Positions 1 through 8,251 of a stretch of 64,000 nt of DNA are shown one piece after another. The position numbers and the translations under genes are program-made. Source of the DNA: Sphingomonadales bacterium (GTDB lineage: Bacteria; Pseudomonadota; Alphaproteobacteria; Sphingomonadales; Sphingomonadaceae); the NCBI GenBank assembly GCA_028868535.1, contig JAGWUH010000008.1:1-64000 (forward strand), given 5' to 3'. The notes under the pieces were generated by a model. The model saw only the letters and a program-made list of their open reading frames with translations, had not been told where the DNA came from and did no database searches. The stretch's first letter is position 1. Each line of letters opens with the position of its first letter.

Positions 1-225
1 GGGGCGCGGCTTGCGCGCCGCCTTGGGCCTGGCCGGCTGCGCCGGGAAAGCGGCGGGCACGCGCTGGCCCGGCGGCAGGGCGACCGCCACGGTGGCGGGA
101 AAGGCGGGCGGCGCGGTCGTCCGGGCCGGGACGGCCTTGGGCTTGGTGGCGCGTTTGCCGGTCTTCGCCGGCGGCGCGGCCTTGGTCCGGCCGTGCGCGG
201 CAATGCGGTTGCGTCCGTTCTGCAT
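1..225 (-). CDS. N-terminal part of a Lys/Ala/Pro-rich protein (cut by window edge)
   Basis: An open frame runs from an ATG into the left edge, giving about 75 residues that begin MQNGRNRIAAHGRTKAAPPA. The visible part is basic and low-complexity, rich in Lys, Arg, Ala and Pro, as in disordered N-terminal tails. No domain is visible, so no function is assigned. Frame continuity and codon use like the neighbours favour a real gene; the opposite-strand frame over the same DNA looks like a shadow. The 190 bases upstream, as far as the TetR gene, hold no obvious gene. Confidence 0.4.
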   Translation of the reverse strand, partial: MQNGRNRIAAHGRTKAAPPAKTGKRATKPKAVPARTTAPPAFPATVAVALPPGQRVPAAFPAQPARPKAARKPRP

Positions 226-417
226 CGGCTTGTTTTCCCCCTCTGCCGATACGGAGGCCCTTGCGATCGATTGTGTCTTCGAGCCGCCGTGCGGCGAGAT
301 CGGTGACCTTGCCGCCCCGTGAAGCTGTCATGCGGCCCGGGGGCGCTCAATACGGGGATTCCCACAACACGATCGCGCGGTTGGGGATAACTTGCCGCGG
401 GCGGCGGCCCGGGCGAA

Positions 418-1011
418 TCAGGGGACGGGGCGGACCACCGGCGAGATCACCAGCCGGTCGAGCAGTTCGGCGCCGCGTTCGACGCTGAGGTTGCCCTGTT
501 CGAGCCACCACGCCAGCGTTTCCACCATGGCCGAGGCGACGAAGCGGAAGGCGAGATCGTCGGGTATGGCGCTGCCCGGCCTGCGGTATTCGAGTGCGAC
601 CTCGCGCGAGATCTGGATGATCTCCTCGCGGATGGTGGCGGCGGCGCCGCCGGTGAGCAGCGCGCGCCACAGCGCCCGGTGCTGGTCGACATAGGAGACG
701 ATGGCACGGCAGGACGCGCGCGAATCGATGGTCCCGCTCTGCTGCGTGTCCATCGACAGGCCGATCAGGCGGCGGATCTGCGCGGCGGCGAGATCGTCGA
801 GCAGGGCGGCCTTGGTCGGGAAGTGGCGGTAGAAGGTGGCGTAGCCGACGTTGGCGGCATCGGTGATGTCGCGGATGGTGATGGTGTCGAGCGGGTGGCG
901 CTCCACCAGATCGAGCAGCGCCGCGCGCAGCGCCTCGCGCGAGCGGACGATGCGCGCATCCTCCCGGCGGGGCGGCGCGTCCTCGCGAGTGGGCACGACG
1001 GCGGTTTCCAA
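418..1011 (-). CDS. TetR/AcrR-family transcriptional regulator
   Basis: A 197-residue regulator. Residues 20-70 form the N-terminal helix-turn-helix typical of TetR proteins (ITIRDITDAANVGYATFYRH), followed by a helical ligand-binding half ending ISPVVRPVP. The start is TTG, with a GGGAG ribosome site about 8 bases upstream. It lies 49 bases downstream of the 3-hydroxybutyrate dehydrogenase operon on the same strand, so it may belong to or control that operon. The ligand is unknown; lipid or hydroxyacid sensing is a guess from context only. Confidence 0.85.
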   Translation of the reverse strand: METAVVPTREDAPPRREDARIVRSREALRAALLDLVERHPLDTITIRDITDAANVGYATFYRHFPTKAALLDDLAAAQIRRLIGLSMDTQQSGTIDSRASCRAIVSYVDQHRALWRALLTGGAAATIREEIIQISREVALEYRRPGSAIPDDLAFRFVASAMVETLAWWLEQGNLSVERGAELLDRLVISPVVRPVP

Positions 1012-1060
1012 GTGCGCTGCTCCCTGCTTGCTGAACGTGCGCGTAGCACGCCCGGCGCGC

Positions 1061-1843
1061 TTATTCCATGTACCAGCCGTGGCTGACCACGAGGCTCTGC
1101 CCGGTCAGCGCGTTGCTGTCGAAGCCGGCGAACAGCAGCGCGACTTCGGCGACGTCCTCGATCGTGGTGAATTCGCCGTCGACGGTCTGGCCGAGCATGA
1201 CCTTCCTGACCACCTCGTCCTCGCTGATGCCGAGCTCCTTGGCCTGCTCGGGGATCTGCTTGTCGACCAGCGGGGTGCGGACGAAGCCTGGGCAGACGAC
1301 GTTGGCGCGGACCCCGTGCGCGGCGCCTTCCTTGGCGATGACGCGGCACAGGCCGAGCAGGCCGTGCTTGGCGGTGACGTAAGGGGCCTTGAGCTTGCTC
1401 GCCTCCTTCGAATGGACCGAGCCCATCAGGATGATCGCGCCGGAATTCTGGGCATACATGTGCGGCAGGACGGCGCGGGTGGTGAGGAAGGCGCCGTCGA
1501 GGTGGATCGCCAGCATCTTCTTCCAGTTGGCGAAGCTGTAGCTCTCGATCGGATCGACGATCTGCACGCCGGCGTTGGAGACCAGCACGTCGACGGTGCC
1601 CCAGCGCGCGACGACGGCGGCGACGCCGGCGGCGACCTGTTCCTCGCTGGTGACGTCCATCGCCACCGCCATCACCCTGCCGGGAGCGGTGGCGTCGAGG
1701 TCGGCGGCGGTGGCTTGGGCGGCGACCTGGTTGAGATCGGCGATCACGACTTTCGCGCCTTCGGACAAGTAGCGGCGGGCGATGCCGAGGCCGATGCCGC
1801 TGGCCGATCCGGTGATCAGGCAGACTTTGTTGGCGAGTTTCAT
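1061..1843 (-). CDS. 3-hydroxybutyrate dehydrogenase-like SDR
   Basis: A 260-residue classical short-chain dehydrogenase. It has the Rossmann motif TGSASGIG near residue 12, the NAG motif (SNAG), the catalytic Ser in MGSVHS and the YVTAK Tyr/Lys pair. The long C-terminal insert ([19 protein letters not shown]) and the ending VVSHGWYME are characteristic of D-3-hydroxybutyrate dehydrogenases, which interconvert 3-hydroxybutyrate and acetoacetate with NAD in polyhydroxybutyrate and ketone-body use. The ATG overlaps the stop of the upstream patatin gene (ATGA), so the two should be translationally coupled. The longer open frame upstream is a shadow of that gene. Confidence 0.87.
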   Translation of the reverse strand: MKLANKVCLITGSASGIGLGIARRYLSEGAKVVIADLNQVAAQATAADLDATAPGRVMAVAMDVTSEEQVAAGVAAVVARWGTVDVLVSNAGVQIVDPIESYSFANWKKMLAIHLDGAFLTTRAVLPHMYAQNSGAIILMGSVHSKEASKLKAPYVTAKHGLLGLCRVIAKEGAAHGVRANVVCPGFVRTPLVDKQIPEQAKELGISEDEVVRKVMLGQTVDGEFTTIEDVAEVALLFAGFDSNALTGQSLVVSHGWYME

Positions 1844-2955
1844 GGCTGTTCGCTTTCGCTGGAGGAATCGGTGTCGCACAGGTCGAAGGTGACGATGCCG
1901 GTGCGGTGGCGGCGGCGGCGGCGCCAGCGCGGGTCGGCGAGGCTGCGGCGCGTGTCCTCGCGGCCGGCCTGCCAGTGCTCGGTGATCGTCTGGCGCGAGA
2001 ATTCGTAGTCCTTGCCCTGGCTTTCGCAGGTTTCCGGCCGGTTGATCAGGTGCATGATCGAGATCGCGCCGGCCTCGTCGTGGCGGAGCAGGATCGCCAG
2101 GTCGGGATCGTCGCGCAGCTGTGCGGGAAGGCGGGCGGCGAGGCGGCGGGCGGCATCGGCGACGCGCTTGCGTTCGCGCGCGATGTCGGTGTTGAGGCGG
2201 GTGCGGCTGGAGAAGCGGATGTCCTTCTCGCGCTGGGCGACGTCGGCCAGGGTCTGCGGCAGCGGGCCGCGGGCGCTGAACAGGTCGACCTGGAACACCG
2301 TGCAATCGCCGTGGCGGTGGCTGTCGAGCACGTATTGCAGCGGGGTGTTGGAGACGAGGCCGCCGTCCCAGTAGGGTTCGCCATCGATCACCACCGCCGG
2401 GAAGCCCGGCGGCAGCGCGCCGCTCGCCATGACGTGATCGGGGGTGATCACGCGCTCGCGGTTGTCGAAATAGACGAAGTTGCCGGTCAGCACCTGGACC
2501 GCGCCGGCGCTGAAGCGCAGGCCGGCGCGGTTGATCCGGTCGAAATCGACCAGTTCGGCCAGCGTCTTGCGCAAGGGGGCGGTGTCGTACCAGCTCGTCG
2601 CCTCGGCGGTGCCGGGCATCGCCAGCAGCGGGCCGGGCAGGCGCGGCGTGAAGAAGCCGGGGACGCCGGCGAGGGCGGCGAAGGCGGAGGCGCCCTCGTT
2701 GAACCAGCGGCGCAACGGGCCGTCCTGCGCCGGGGCGGGGATCGTCAGGTGCGAGGAAGCCTCGTCCCAGAACGCGCGCAAGGCGGGGAGGCGGTCGGCC
2801 GGGGCGTTGCCGGCGATCAGCGCGGCGTTGATCGCGCCGATCGAGATGCCGGCGATCCAGTCGGGCAGCTCACCGGCTTCGGCCAGCGCCTCGTAGACGC
2901 CGGCCTGGTAGGCGCCGAGCGCGCCGCCGCCCTGGAGCACCAGCGCGCGCGTCAC
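1840..2955 (-). CDS. Patatin-like phospholipase with DUF3734-type C-terminus
   Basis: A 371-residue protein. The oxyanion loop [11 protein letters not shown] is at residues 9-19, the nucleophile elbow is GISIG near residue 37, and the catalytic Asp is in the DGG motif ([12 protein letters not shown]). These form the Ser-Asp dyad of patatin lipid acyl hydrolases. The C-terminal third, with its FSSRTR region, matches bacterial patatins carrying DUF3734. Start is GTG, overlapping the preceding stop (GTGA). Patatins of this kind often sit beside 3-hydroxybutyrate dehydrogenase in alphaproteobacteria, suggesting a role in polyhydroxyalkanoate or membrane-lipid turnover. The real substrate is not shown by sequence. 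Confidence 0.9.
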   Translation of the reverse strand: MTRALVLQGGGALGAYQAGVYEALAEAGELPDWIAGISIGAINAALIAGNAPADRLPALRAFWDEASSHLTIPAPAQDGPLRRWFNEGASAFAALAGVPGFFTPRLPGPLLAMPGTAEATSWYDTAPLRKTLAELVDFDRINRAGLRFSAGAVQVLTGNFVYFDNRERVITPDHVMASGALPPGFPAVVIDGEPYWDGGLVSNTPLQYVLDSHRHGDCTVFQVDLFSARGPLPQTLADVAQREKDIRFSSRTRLNTDIARERKRVADAARRLAARLPAQLRDDPDLAILLRHDEAGAISIMHLINRPETCESQGKDYEFSRQTITEHWQAGREDTRRSLADPRWRRRRRHRTGIVTFDLCDTDSSSESEQP

Positions 2956-3557
2956 GTCGTGGCTCCGAGCAGGCGGGCGGCGTCCTCGGGCGTGTCGAGA
3001 TCGCTGGTGTAGCGGGGGTGATCGACGTCGAGCCAGTGGACCAGCGCGGGATGGCGGTCGAGATGGAGGCGCGGCGGGCCGAGCGCGGGATCGGCCTGGA
3101 GCGCGCGGGCGACGGCGCGGGGCAGCAGCACCGGGTTGCCGCGCTGGCCTTGGTGGCGCGGGACCACCGCCCGGTCACCGCCGGCGGCGTCGAAGGCGGC
3201 GAGCAGCATCGCAAGGTCGGGCGCGGTGAGCAGCGGCTGATCCGCGAGGGCGATGGCCAGGGCACGGCGGTCGAGGCGGGCGGCGGCGAGGCCGGCGCGC
3301 ACCGAGGTGGCCTGGCCTTCGGCGGCGCGGGGGTTGGCGACGAAGCGCAGCGGCAGCCCGGCGAGGGCTTGGCGCGGGGCGCTGTCGTCCGCGGCGGTGA
3401 CGACGACGAGATCGTGCCCGGCGTCGAGCCAGAGCCGGGCGCTGCGGCGGAGCAGCGGCTCACCGGCGATGTCGAGCAGCAGCTTGTTGGCGCCGCGCAT
3501 CCGCTGGGAACGGCCGGCGGCGAGCAGCACGACTTCGATGGGACCGGCGGCGGGCAT
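2952..3557 (-). CDS. MobA/MocA-like nucleotidyltransferase family protein
   Basis: A 201-residue protein with the nucleotide-binding start LLAAGRSQRMRGANKLLL (residues 10-27) and the metal-binding ALADQP motif near residue 97, as in molybdenum-cofactor cytidylyl/guanylyltransferases. Late GNPVLLP and DLDTPED motifs are also typical of the MocA/CoxI-associated group. Such enzymes usually serve xanthine dehydrogenase-type molybdoenzymes, but no molybdoenzyme is visible nearby. Its stop overlaps the GTG of the patatin gene, so it appears to be first in a three-gene operon. The ATG chosen gives the whole Rossmann start; longer upstream frames are shadows. Confidence 0.85.
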   Translation of the reverse strand: MPAAGPIEVVLLAAGRSQRMRGANKLLLDIAGEPLLRRSARLWLDAGHDLVVVTAADDSAPRQALAGLPLRFVANPRAAEGQATSVRAGLAAARLDRRALAIALADQPLLTAPDLAMLLAAFDAAGGDRAVVPRHQGQRGNPVLLPRAVARALQADPALGPPRLHLDRHPALVHWLDVDHPRYTSDLDTPEDAARLLGATT

Positions 3558-3597
3558 GGGCGACGTTCTGGCCGATTTTGTGCGGGTGCGAAAGAGG

Positions 3598-4377
3598 CTA
3601 GCCGGCGGCCATGGCCGCGGCGATCGCGCTGCGCGCGGCGGCGGTGATCGCCTTGCGGTGGGCCAACGCCTCCCCCGCGAGCGGCGGCAGGAAGTGGACG
3701 CGGACGTCGACCGGGCGCGCGCGGGCGGCGATGCGGCGGAAATTGGCGACGCCGGGCTCGGCCCCGACCCAGGCGACGCCGGGGACGGCGGTGCCGTAAT
3801 CGAGCCAGACCGGCTGGATGACGACGCCCTCGGGAAGTGGTTCGAGCGCGCCGAGCAGCGAGGACTTGAACGGCAGCAGCGCCACGCCATCGCCGGTGGT
3901 GCCTTCGGGGAACAGGCTGACCGTGCCCATTTCCGCCAGCGCGTCGCGCAACTGCGCTACTTGCGCGGCGACCCCGGCGCGATCGTGGCGGGCGATGAAC
4001 ACGGTATCGTTGAGCCGCGCCAGCCAGCGCACCAGCGGCACGACGGCGAGGCCGTCATGCCCGACGAAAGCGCTGCCGGTGCCGCCGATCGCGAGGATGT
4101 CGATCCACGAGACGTGGTTGGCCAGGATCAGCACGGTGCCGGGCGCGCGCGTGCCGACGAGGCGGACGCGAATGCCGAGCACGCGCGCCGCCAGCGCCAG
4201 GAAGCGGCGCGGCCAAGGGTTGTGCGGGCGGCGCAGGGCGCGGGCCAGCAGGGTGGGGGTGAGCAGGGTGAGCAGTGCAAGCAGCAGCGCCAGCAGGCGC
4301 GCGCCGAGGCGCAGCGCGGCGGCGGCGCGGCCGGCGATGCCACCCGACGCCGGGGCCGGCAGGGCGCCGTCCGTCAT
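3598..4377 (-). CDS. 1-acyl-sn-glycerol-3-phosphate acyltransferase (PlsC family)
   Basis: A 259-residue membrane-associated acyltransferase that would put the second acyl chain on lysophosphatidic acid. An N-terminal hydrophobic segment (about residues 25-47) precedes the catalytic NHVSWID motif (HX4D, near residue 92) and the substrate-binding FPEGTT motif (near residue 158). Length and motif spacing are normal for the family. It starts just downstream of fur on the same strand (7-base gap), suggesting one transcript. It could be a specialised lipid A or ornithine-lipid acyltransferase instead; the motifs do not separate these. Confidence 0.88.
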   Translation of the reverse strand: MTDGALPAPASGGIAGRAAAALRLGARLLALLLALLTLLTPTLLARALRRPHNPWPRRFLALAARVLGIRVRLVGTRAPGTVLILANHVSWIDILAIGGTGSAFVGHDGLAVVPLVRWLARLNDTVFIARHDRAGVAAQVAQLRDALAEMGTVSLFPEGTTGDGVALLPFKSSLLGALEPLPEGVVIQPVWLDYGTAVPGVAWVGAEPGVANFRRIAARARPVDVRVHFLPPLAGEALAHRKAITAAARSAIAAAMAAG

Positions 4378-4384
4378 CGCGGCT

Positions 4385-4822
4385 TCAGGTGGCGGGATCG
4401 GTCTTTTCCCGCCCGAGGCGGACGCCGAACAGTTCGAGGCGGTGATCGACCAGGCGGTAGCCGAGACGTTCGGCGATCTGCCGCTGCAGGGCTTCCAGCT
4501 CGGGATCGACGAATTCCATGACCTTGCCGGTCTCGACGTCGATCATGTGGTCATGGTGCGCTTCTGGCGCGGCTTCGTAGCGGGCGCGGCCATCGCCGAA
4601 ATCGTGGCGATCGAGGATGCCGGCTTCCTCGAACAGGCGGACGGTGCGGTAGACCGTGGCGATCGAGATGCCGGGATCGATCGCGGAGGCGCGTTCGTGC
4701 AGGCGATCGACGTCGGGGTGGTCCGCGCTTTCCGACAGGACGCGGGCGATGACGCGGCGCTGCTCGGTGATGCGGAGGCCGCGTTCGGCGCAGAGCGCTT
4801 CGATGTCGATGGGCTGTTGCAC
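4385..4822 (-). CDS. fur: Fur-family metal-responsive repressor
   Basis: A 145-residue Fur-family protein. The winged helix at residues 12-80 includes RITEQRRVIARVL and the recognition helix region ISIATVYRTVRLFEEAG. The metal-binding HHDHM motif follows at about residue 89. There are no C-terminal CXXC pairs, as in alphaproteobacterial Fur/Mur proteins, which may respond to manganese or, where the Irr/RirA system handles iron, have a reduced iron role. Start is GTG. A strong inverted repeat separates it from the upstream regulator gene. Confidence 0.9.
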   Translation of the reverse strand: MQQPIDIEALCAERGLRITEQRRVIARVLSESADHPDVDRLHERASAIDPGISIATVYRTVRLFEEAGILDRHDFGDGRARYEAAPEAHHDHMIDVETGKVMEFVDPELEALQRQIAERLGYRLVDHRLELFGVRLGREKTDPAT

Positions 4823-4843
4823 CGGTACTCTTTCGCTGGAGAA

Positions 4844-4871
4844 CGCTTCCCGGAATAGGCTCCGGGAAGCG
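4844..4871. terminator. 11-bp inverted repeat between the MucR gene and fur
   Basis: Perfect arms CGCTTCCCGGA and TCCGGGAAGCG flank a 6-base loop. It lies just after the MucR-type gene and 22 bases before the fur start. It is read as a transcription terminator for the upstream gene, though the U-tract is weak. It could also be a protein-binding site in the fur leader. Confidence 0.55.
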
Positions 4872-4899
4872 ATTCTTCAACCTCTTGCGGTGGCGACGG

Positions 4900-5352
4900 T
4901 CAGGCCGACGCCGCCACCTTGGCCTTGCGGCCGCGACGGGCGCCGGGCTTGCGGCCGAGGCCGATCTTCTTGGCGAGATCGCGGCGTTTCTCGGCGTAGT
5001 TGGGCGCGACCAGCGGATAGTCCGAACCCAGGTTCCAGCGGGCGCGATACTGTTCCGGCGTCATGCCGTGGTGCGTCATCAGGTGGCGCTTGAGCATCTT
5101 CAGTTCCATGCCGCAATCGAGGCAGACGAGATGATCGCTCTTGACCGAGGAGCGCAGCGAGACCGCCGGCTTCGGCGGCGCTTCCGCGGCGACCGGCTCG
5201 GGCTGGCCGAGGCCGGCGAGCGCGCCGTAGACGTTGCTGATCAGGATGGGAAGATCCTCCACGCCGACGCTGTTGTTGCTGACGTGCGCGGCGACGATGT
5301 CCGACGTCAAAGTGATCAGCGTCTCGTTCGAATCTGCAATGATGTTGTCCAT
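4900..5352 (-). CDS. MucR/Ros-family zinc-finger transcriptional regulator
   Basis: A 150-residue regulator with the prokaryotic C2H2 finger CLDCGMELKMLKRHLMTHH (about residues 80-98), followed by the family's conserved MTPEQYRARWNL and YAEKRRDLAKKIGLGRK segments and a basic tail. MucR/Ros proteins bind AT-rich DNA and control exopolysaccharide, motility, cell-cycle and virulence or symbiosis genes, usually repressing themselves. The start MDNIIADS was chosen because AGAGG lies 6 bases upstream and conservation begins there; the open frame extends further up without a ribosome site. Confidence 0.9.
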   Translation of the reverse strand: MDNIIADSNETLITLTSDIVAAHVSNNSVGVEDLPILISNVYGALAGLGQPEPVAAEAPPKPAVSLRSSVKSDHLVCLDCGMELKMLKRHLMTHHGMTPEQYRARWNLGSDYPLVAPNYAEKRRDLAKKIGLGRKPGARRGRKAKVAASA

Positions 5353-5621
5353 GTTGTTCCTCTTTATTCTTGCGACGACGACCCGATTATCGACAGCGTC
5401 GTTGTTTGCGATCACTGCCCGGGAACGGCCGGATTTGCCCAGGGCAACCGGCTTGACGTTCGATCCTCTGTTCATTTCTTGGCAACGATCCGCGCCCCCT
5501 AAGCGGAACCGTTGCTCGTTTTCTCATGGACCTTTGTACTGCCCAGTTCAAGAGACAAAAGTTGCAGTTATGCACAATTCAAGACGGGTTGCCCAAGTTG
5601 GCATCCGAAACGACCTGGACT
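5353..5621 (-). promoter_or_regulatory. AT-richer leader and promoter region of the MucR-type gene
   Basis: A 269-base gap between rimI and the MucR-type gene, visibly richer in A and T than the rest of the window. It probably holds the promoter and, by analogy with mucR/ros autoregulation, binding sites for its own product. No -35/-10 pair stands out enough to name. The short frames here lack ribosome sites and look accidental. Confidence 0.5.
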
Positions 5622-6101
5622 TTAGTCTAGTCTTCGCTCGAAGGTTATTGCGTCGAGGCGATCGCCTTTTGCAGTGCGATAATAATTCGGGCGAAGTCCG
5701 ATCGGTTCAAACCCCGCAGCGCGATAAAGATGCTCGGCTTCGTTGCCGCGTCGCATTTCCAGCAACATGCGGGTGATGCCGGCCTCCGCCGCGCTCGCCA
5801 GCGCCCGGGCGAGAAGCCGCGCGCCGAGCCCCCGCCGGCGCCAGCGGGGTGCGATTGCGAACAGCAGCAGTTCCTCCTCGTCGAGCGTGGCGCGCAGCAG
5901 GGCGAAGCCGGCGGCCGGCGCCGATTCGGCCGGTTCCGCGCCGTGTTGATCGATCAGCAGGGTGCGGCAGCCGCCGAGCAGCAGCGCGTTCTCCACCTGC
6001 GAGCGGGTCCACGCCTCGCCGTAGAGCGGGTCGAACGCCGCCTGCATCACCGCCATGATGCGATCCAGATCGTCGCATGGGGGGGGCGGCGGCGCGCTCA
6101 A
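5622..6101 (-). CDS. rimI: Ribosomal-protein S18 alanine N-acetyltransferase-like GNAT (RimI)
   Basis: A 159-residue GNAT protein. The acetyl-CoA loop is RWRRRGLGARLL near residue 97, with the late motif EAEHLYRAAGFEPIGLRPNYY typical of RimI. RimI acetylates the N-terminal alanine of S18 and is commonly paired with tsaB, as here. The likely start is TTG, overlapping the tsaB stop (TTGA). An ATG 45 bases further in would remove conserved sequence before DPLYGEAWTRSQVEN. Because family assignment relies partly on the tsaB pairing, another GNAT target is possible. Confidence 0.82.
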   Translation of the reverse strand: MSAPPPPPCDDLDRIMAVMQAAFDPLYGEAWTRSQVENALLLGGCRTLLIDQHGAEPAESAPAAGFALLRATLDEEELLLFAIAPRWRRRGLGARLLARALASAAEAGITRMLLEMRRGNEAEHLYRAAGFEPIGLRPNYYRTAKGDRLDAITFERRLD

Positions 6102-6736
6102 GGGGCGGCCTCGCCCGGCTGGCGCGAACCCGGCAGGCGCGCATCGGGCGCCCGGCCATAGATCGGCGCGAGGTCGGCGGTGAGCAGCGCCGGGGGCAGC
6201 CCCGGCAGGGCGCGGGCATCGGGCCACAGCGCGTGGGCGGTGCCGAAGCCGCGCGCGGCGACCAGCGCTTCCGCCTGGGAGCCGGCGACATGCGCTTCCG
6301 GTGCCTCGCGGGCGGCGTCGGGCGTGAGCGAGGCGAGCGGGCGGAGCGGCTGGCCGGCGGCATCGAAGGGCTGGCAGAACCATTCGCCGTGGCCGCCGGT
6401 GGTGGCGACCAGCACGGGTTCGTGGCCGGCGAGCGGGCGCGCCTGCGCGGCAATCAGCGCCAGCGTCGGATAGCCGACGATCGCGCTGCCCCAGGCCAGC
6501 GCCAGCGCCCGCGCCGCGGTGAGGCCGATGCGCAGGCCGGTGAAGCTGCCCGGGCCGAGGCCGACGACGATGCGGCCGGCGCGGCCCTTGTCCGGCAACG
6601 CGGCGATCATCGGCACCAGCGCCTCGGCATGGCCGCGGCCGAGCAGGCGGAAATCGCCGGCGAGCAGACGGTCGTCCTCGAACAGGGCGACCGAACAGGC
6701 ATCGGTGGTGCATTCGATGGCAAGCGTGCGGTTCAT
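6098..6736 (-). CDS. tsaB: tRNA threonylcarbamoyladenosine biosynthesis protein TsaB
   Basis: A 212-residue member of the ASKHA fold. It begins TLAIECTTDACSVALFED and has the diagnostic GLGPGSFTGLRIGLTAARAL segment at about residues 73-92. TsaB partners TsaD and TsaE to put threonylcarbamoyl on A37 of ANN-decoding tRNAs. Length is normal. The ATG before NRTLAIE was chosen over a longer frame because the ASKHA fold begins there. Its end overlaps the rimI start. Confidence 0.9.
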   Translation of the reverse strand: MNRTLAIECTTDACSVALFEDDRLLAGDFRLLGRGHAEALVPMIAALPDKGRAGRIVVGLGPGSFTGLRIGLTAARALALAWGSAIVGYPTLALIAAQARPLAGHEPVLVATTGGHGEWFCQPFDAAGQPLRPLASLTPDAAREAPEAHVAGSQAEALVAARGFGTAHALWPDARALPGLPPALLTADLAPIYGRAPDARLPGSRQPGEAAP

Positions 6737-6861
6737 GGCCCGCGCCCTATGCAACGCGGGCGTCGGGGGCAAGGGCACGTAAGGGCAGGGCGCAACAAGC
6801 GGGGAGCGGGGGGCACGCGTTCTTTGCGTTGCCTTAACCCGGGCGCGGCTATGCGGCGGGG

Positions 6862-8196
6862 ATGTCCACGACCGCGCTTCCCCGCAGCGACGTTTCCGCC
6901 GGAGTCGGCCTGTCCGGCCTGGCGGGGCTGGCGTTGTGGGTCGGCGTGTGCCGCAACTGGGCGGCGATCGGCGCGGCGCTCGACCTGCCGGGGCCGCGGC
7001 TGCCGCTGGCCGGGCCGCTGGCGGCGCTGGCGGCGCTGCTGTTCTCGGGCGCGCCGATGGTGTTGTGGTCGCTGCTGGTCGACCGGGTACACCGCGATCC
7101 CGCGACCGGGCTCGACTGGGACCGGCCGCGCGCCTGGAGCGCGCATCGCGAGATCACCCTCGTCAAGCTGCTGGGGCTGTGGGCGACCTGGGCGACGATC
7201 GCCTTCGCCTATTGCGTGGCGCGCTGGTACTGGGCCGATCCCTATCGTTTCGCGATGGACGTCCTGGGGGCGGCGGCCTTGCCGGTCTTCGTCCTGTCAA
7301 TGGTTTACGTGCCATGGCTGGACCGATATCTGAAGGAACCGCGCGATGGCGCCTGGCATTTCGGGGCGATGCTGCTGGGGCTGCCGGGGGTCGATCGCGA
7401 GGAGGTGGCGCGCCATGTCCGGGCCTGGGTGGTCAAGGGCTTCTTCATCGCGTTCATGATCTCGATCCTGCCGGGCGGGTTTCGCCAGATCGTGCTGGGC
7501 GACTGGCGCGAGCTGGGGGGCGATCCGGTGCGGTGGTCGAACTGGCTGTGCGACGCGATGTTCCTCGTCGACGTGCAGATCGCCATGGTCGGCTACCTGC
7601 TGACGCTGAAGCCGCTGGCGGCGCAGATCCGCTCGGCGCAGCCGCGGCTGGCGGGCTGGGTGGCGGCGCTGGTCTGCTATCCGCCGTTCATCCTGATGAA
7701 TGCGGGCGGGCCGCTCGACTATCATGCCAACACCGCGGACTGGGGGTTCTGGCTGGAAGGGCACCCGGCGTTGCTGTGGGGCTGGGGGATGCTGCTGGTT
7801 CTGCTGACCGGGATCTATGCCTGGGCGACGGTGGCGTTCGGGTTGCGGTTTTCCAACCTGACCTATCGCGGCGTCCTGACCAACGGGCCGTACCGGTTCT
7901 GCAAGCACCCGGCCTATTTCGCCAAGAACCTGTTCTGGTGGGCTTCGACCCTGCCGATGCTGGCGACGACGCATTCGCTGGTCGACGCGGTTCGCAATAC
8001 CGTGATCATGGCGCTGGTCTCGGCGGTGTACTGGTGGCGGGCGCGGACCGAGGAGGCGCACCTTTCGGCCGAAGACCCGAAGTATCGCGCCTATGCCGCG
8101 TGGATGGCCGAGCATGGGCTGGTGACGGCGCCGCTGCGCCGGCTGGGGGCGGGTTGGCGCACGCGCGCCGGCGCGGTGCAGGTCCCCGCCGAGTAG
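6862..8196 (+). CDS. Isoprenylcysteine carboxyl methyltransferase-like membrane protein
   Basis: A 444-residue polytopic protein with about nine or ten hydrophobic segments. The C-terminal part carries GVLTNGPYRFCKHPAYFAKN (around residues 335-354) and a later WRARTEEAHL, matching the Arg-HP-Y and Glu-E motifs of ICMT, phospholipid and NnrU-type methyltransferases that use S-adenosylmethionine in the membrane. It is about twice the usual length because of an extra N-terminal membrane domain. Substrate unknown. It is transcribed away from tsaB and followed by an esterase 55 bases later. Confidence 0.7.
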   Translation: MSTTALPRSDVSAGVGLSGLAGLALWVGVCRNWAAIGAALDLPGPRLPLAGPLAALAALLFSGAPMVLWSLLVDRVHRDPATGLDWDRPRAWSAHREITLVKLLGLWATWATIAFAYCVARWYWADPYRFAMDVLGAAALPVFVLSMVYVPWLDRYLKEPRDGAWHFGAMLLGLPGVDREEVARHVRAWVVKGFFIAFMISILPGGFRQIVLGDWRELGGDPVRWSNWLCDAMFLVDVQIAMVGYLLTLKPLAAQIRSAQPRLAGWVAALVCYPPFILMNAGGPLDYHANTADWGFWLEGHPALLWGWGMLLVLLTGIYAWATVAFGLRFSNLTYRGVLTNGPYRFCKHPAYFAKNLFWWASTLPMLATTHSLVDAVRNTVIMALVSAVYWWRARTEEAHLSAEDPKYRAYAAWMAEHGLVTAPLRRLGAGWRTRAGAVQVPAE

Positions 8197-8251
8197 GCTG
8201 GCCTTTCGGGACGCACGGCTGCTATCCTCCCGGGCAAGGCGGGAGAGAGTG

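Noticed and set aside
11..322. Plus-strand 103-residue frame at the left edge
   Set aside because: The minus strand gives a cleaner basic N-terminus with ATG; the plus frame has no ribosome site or domain.
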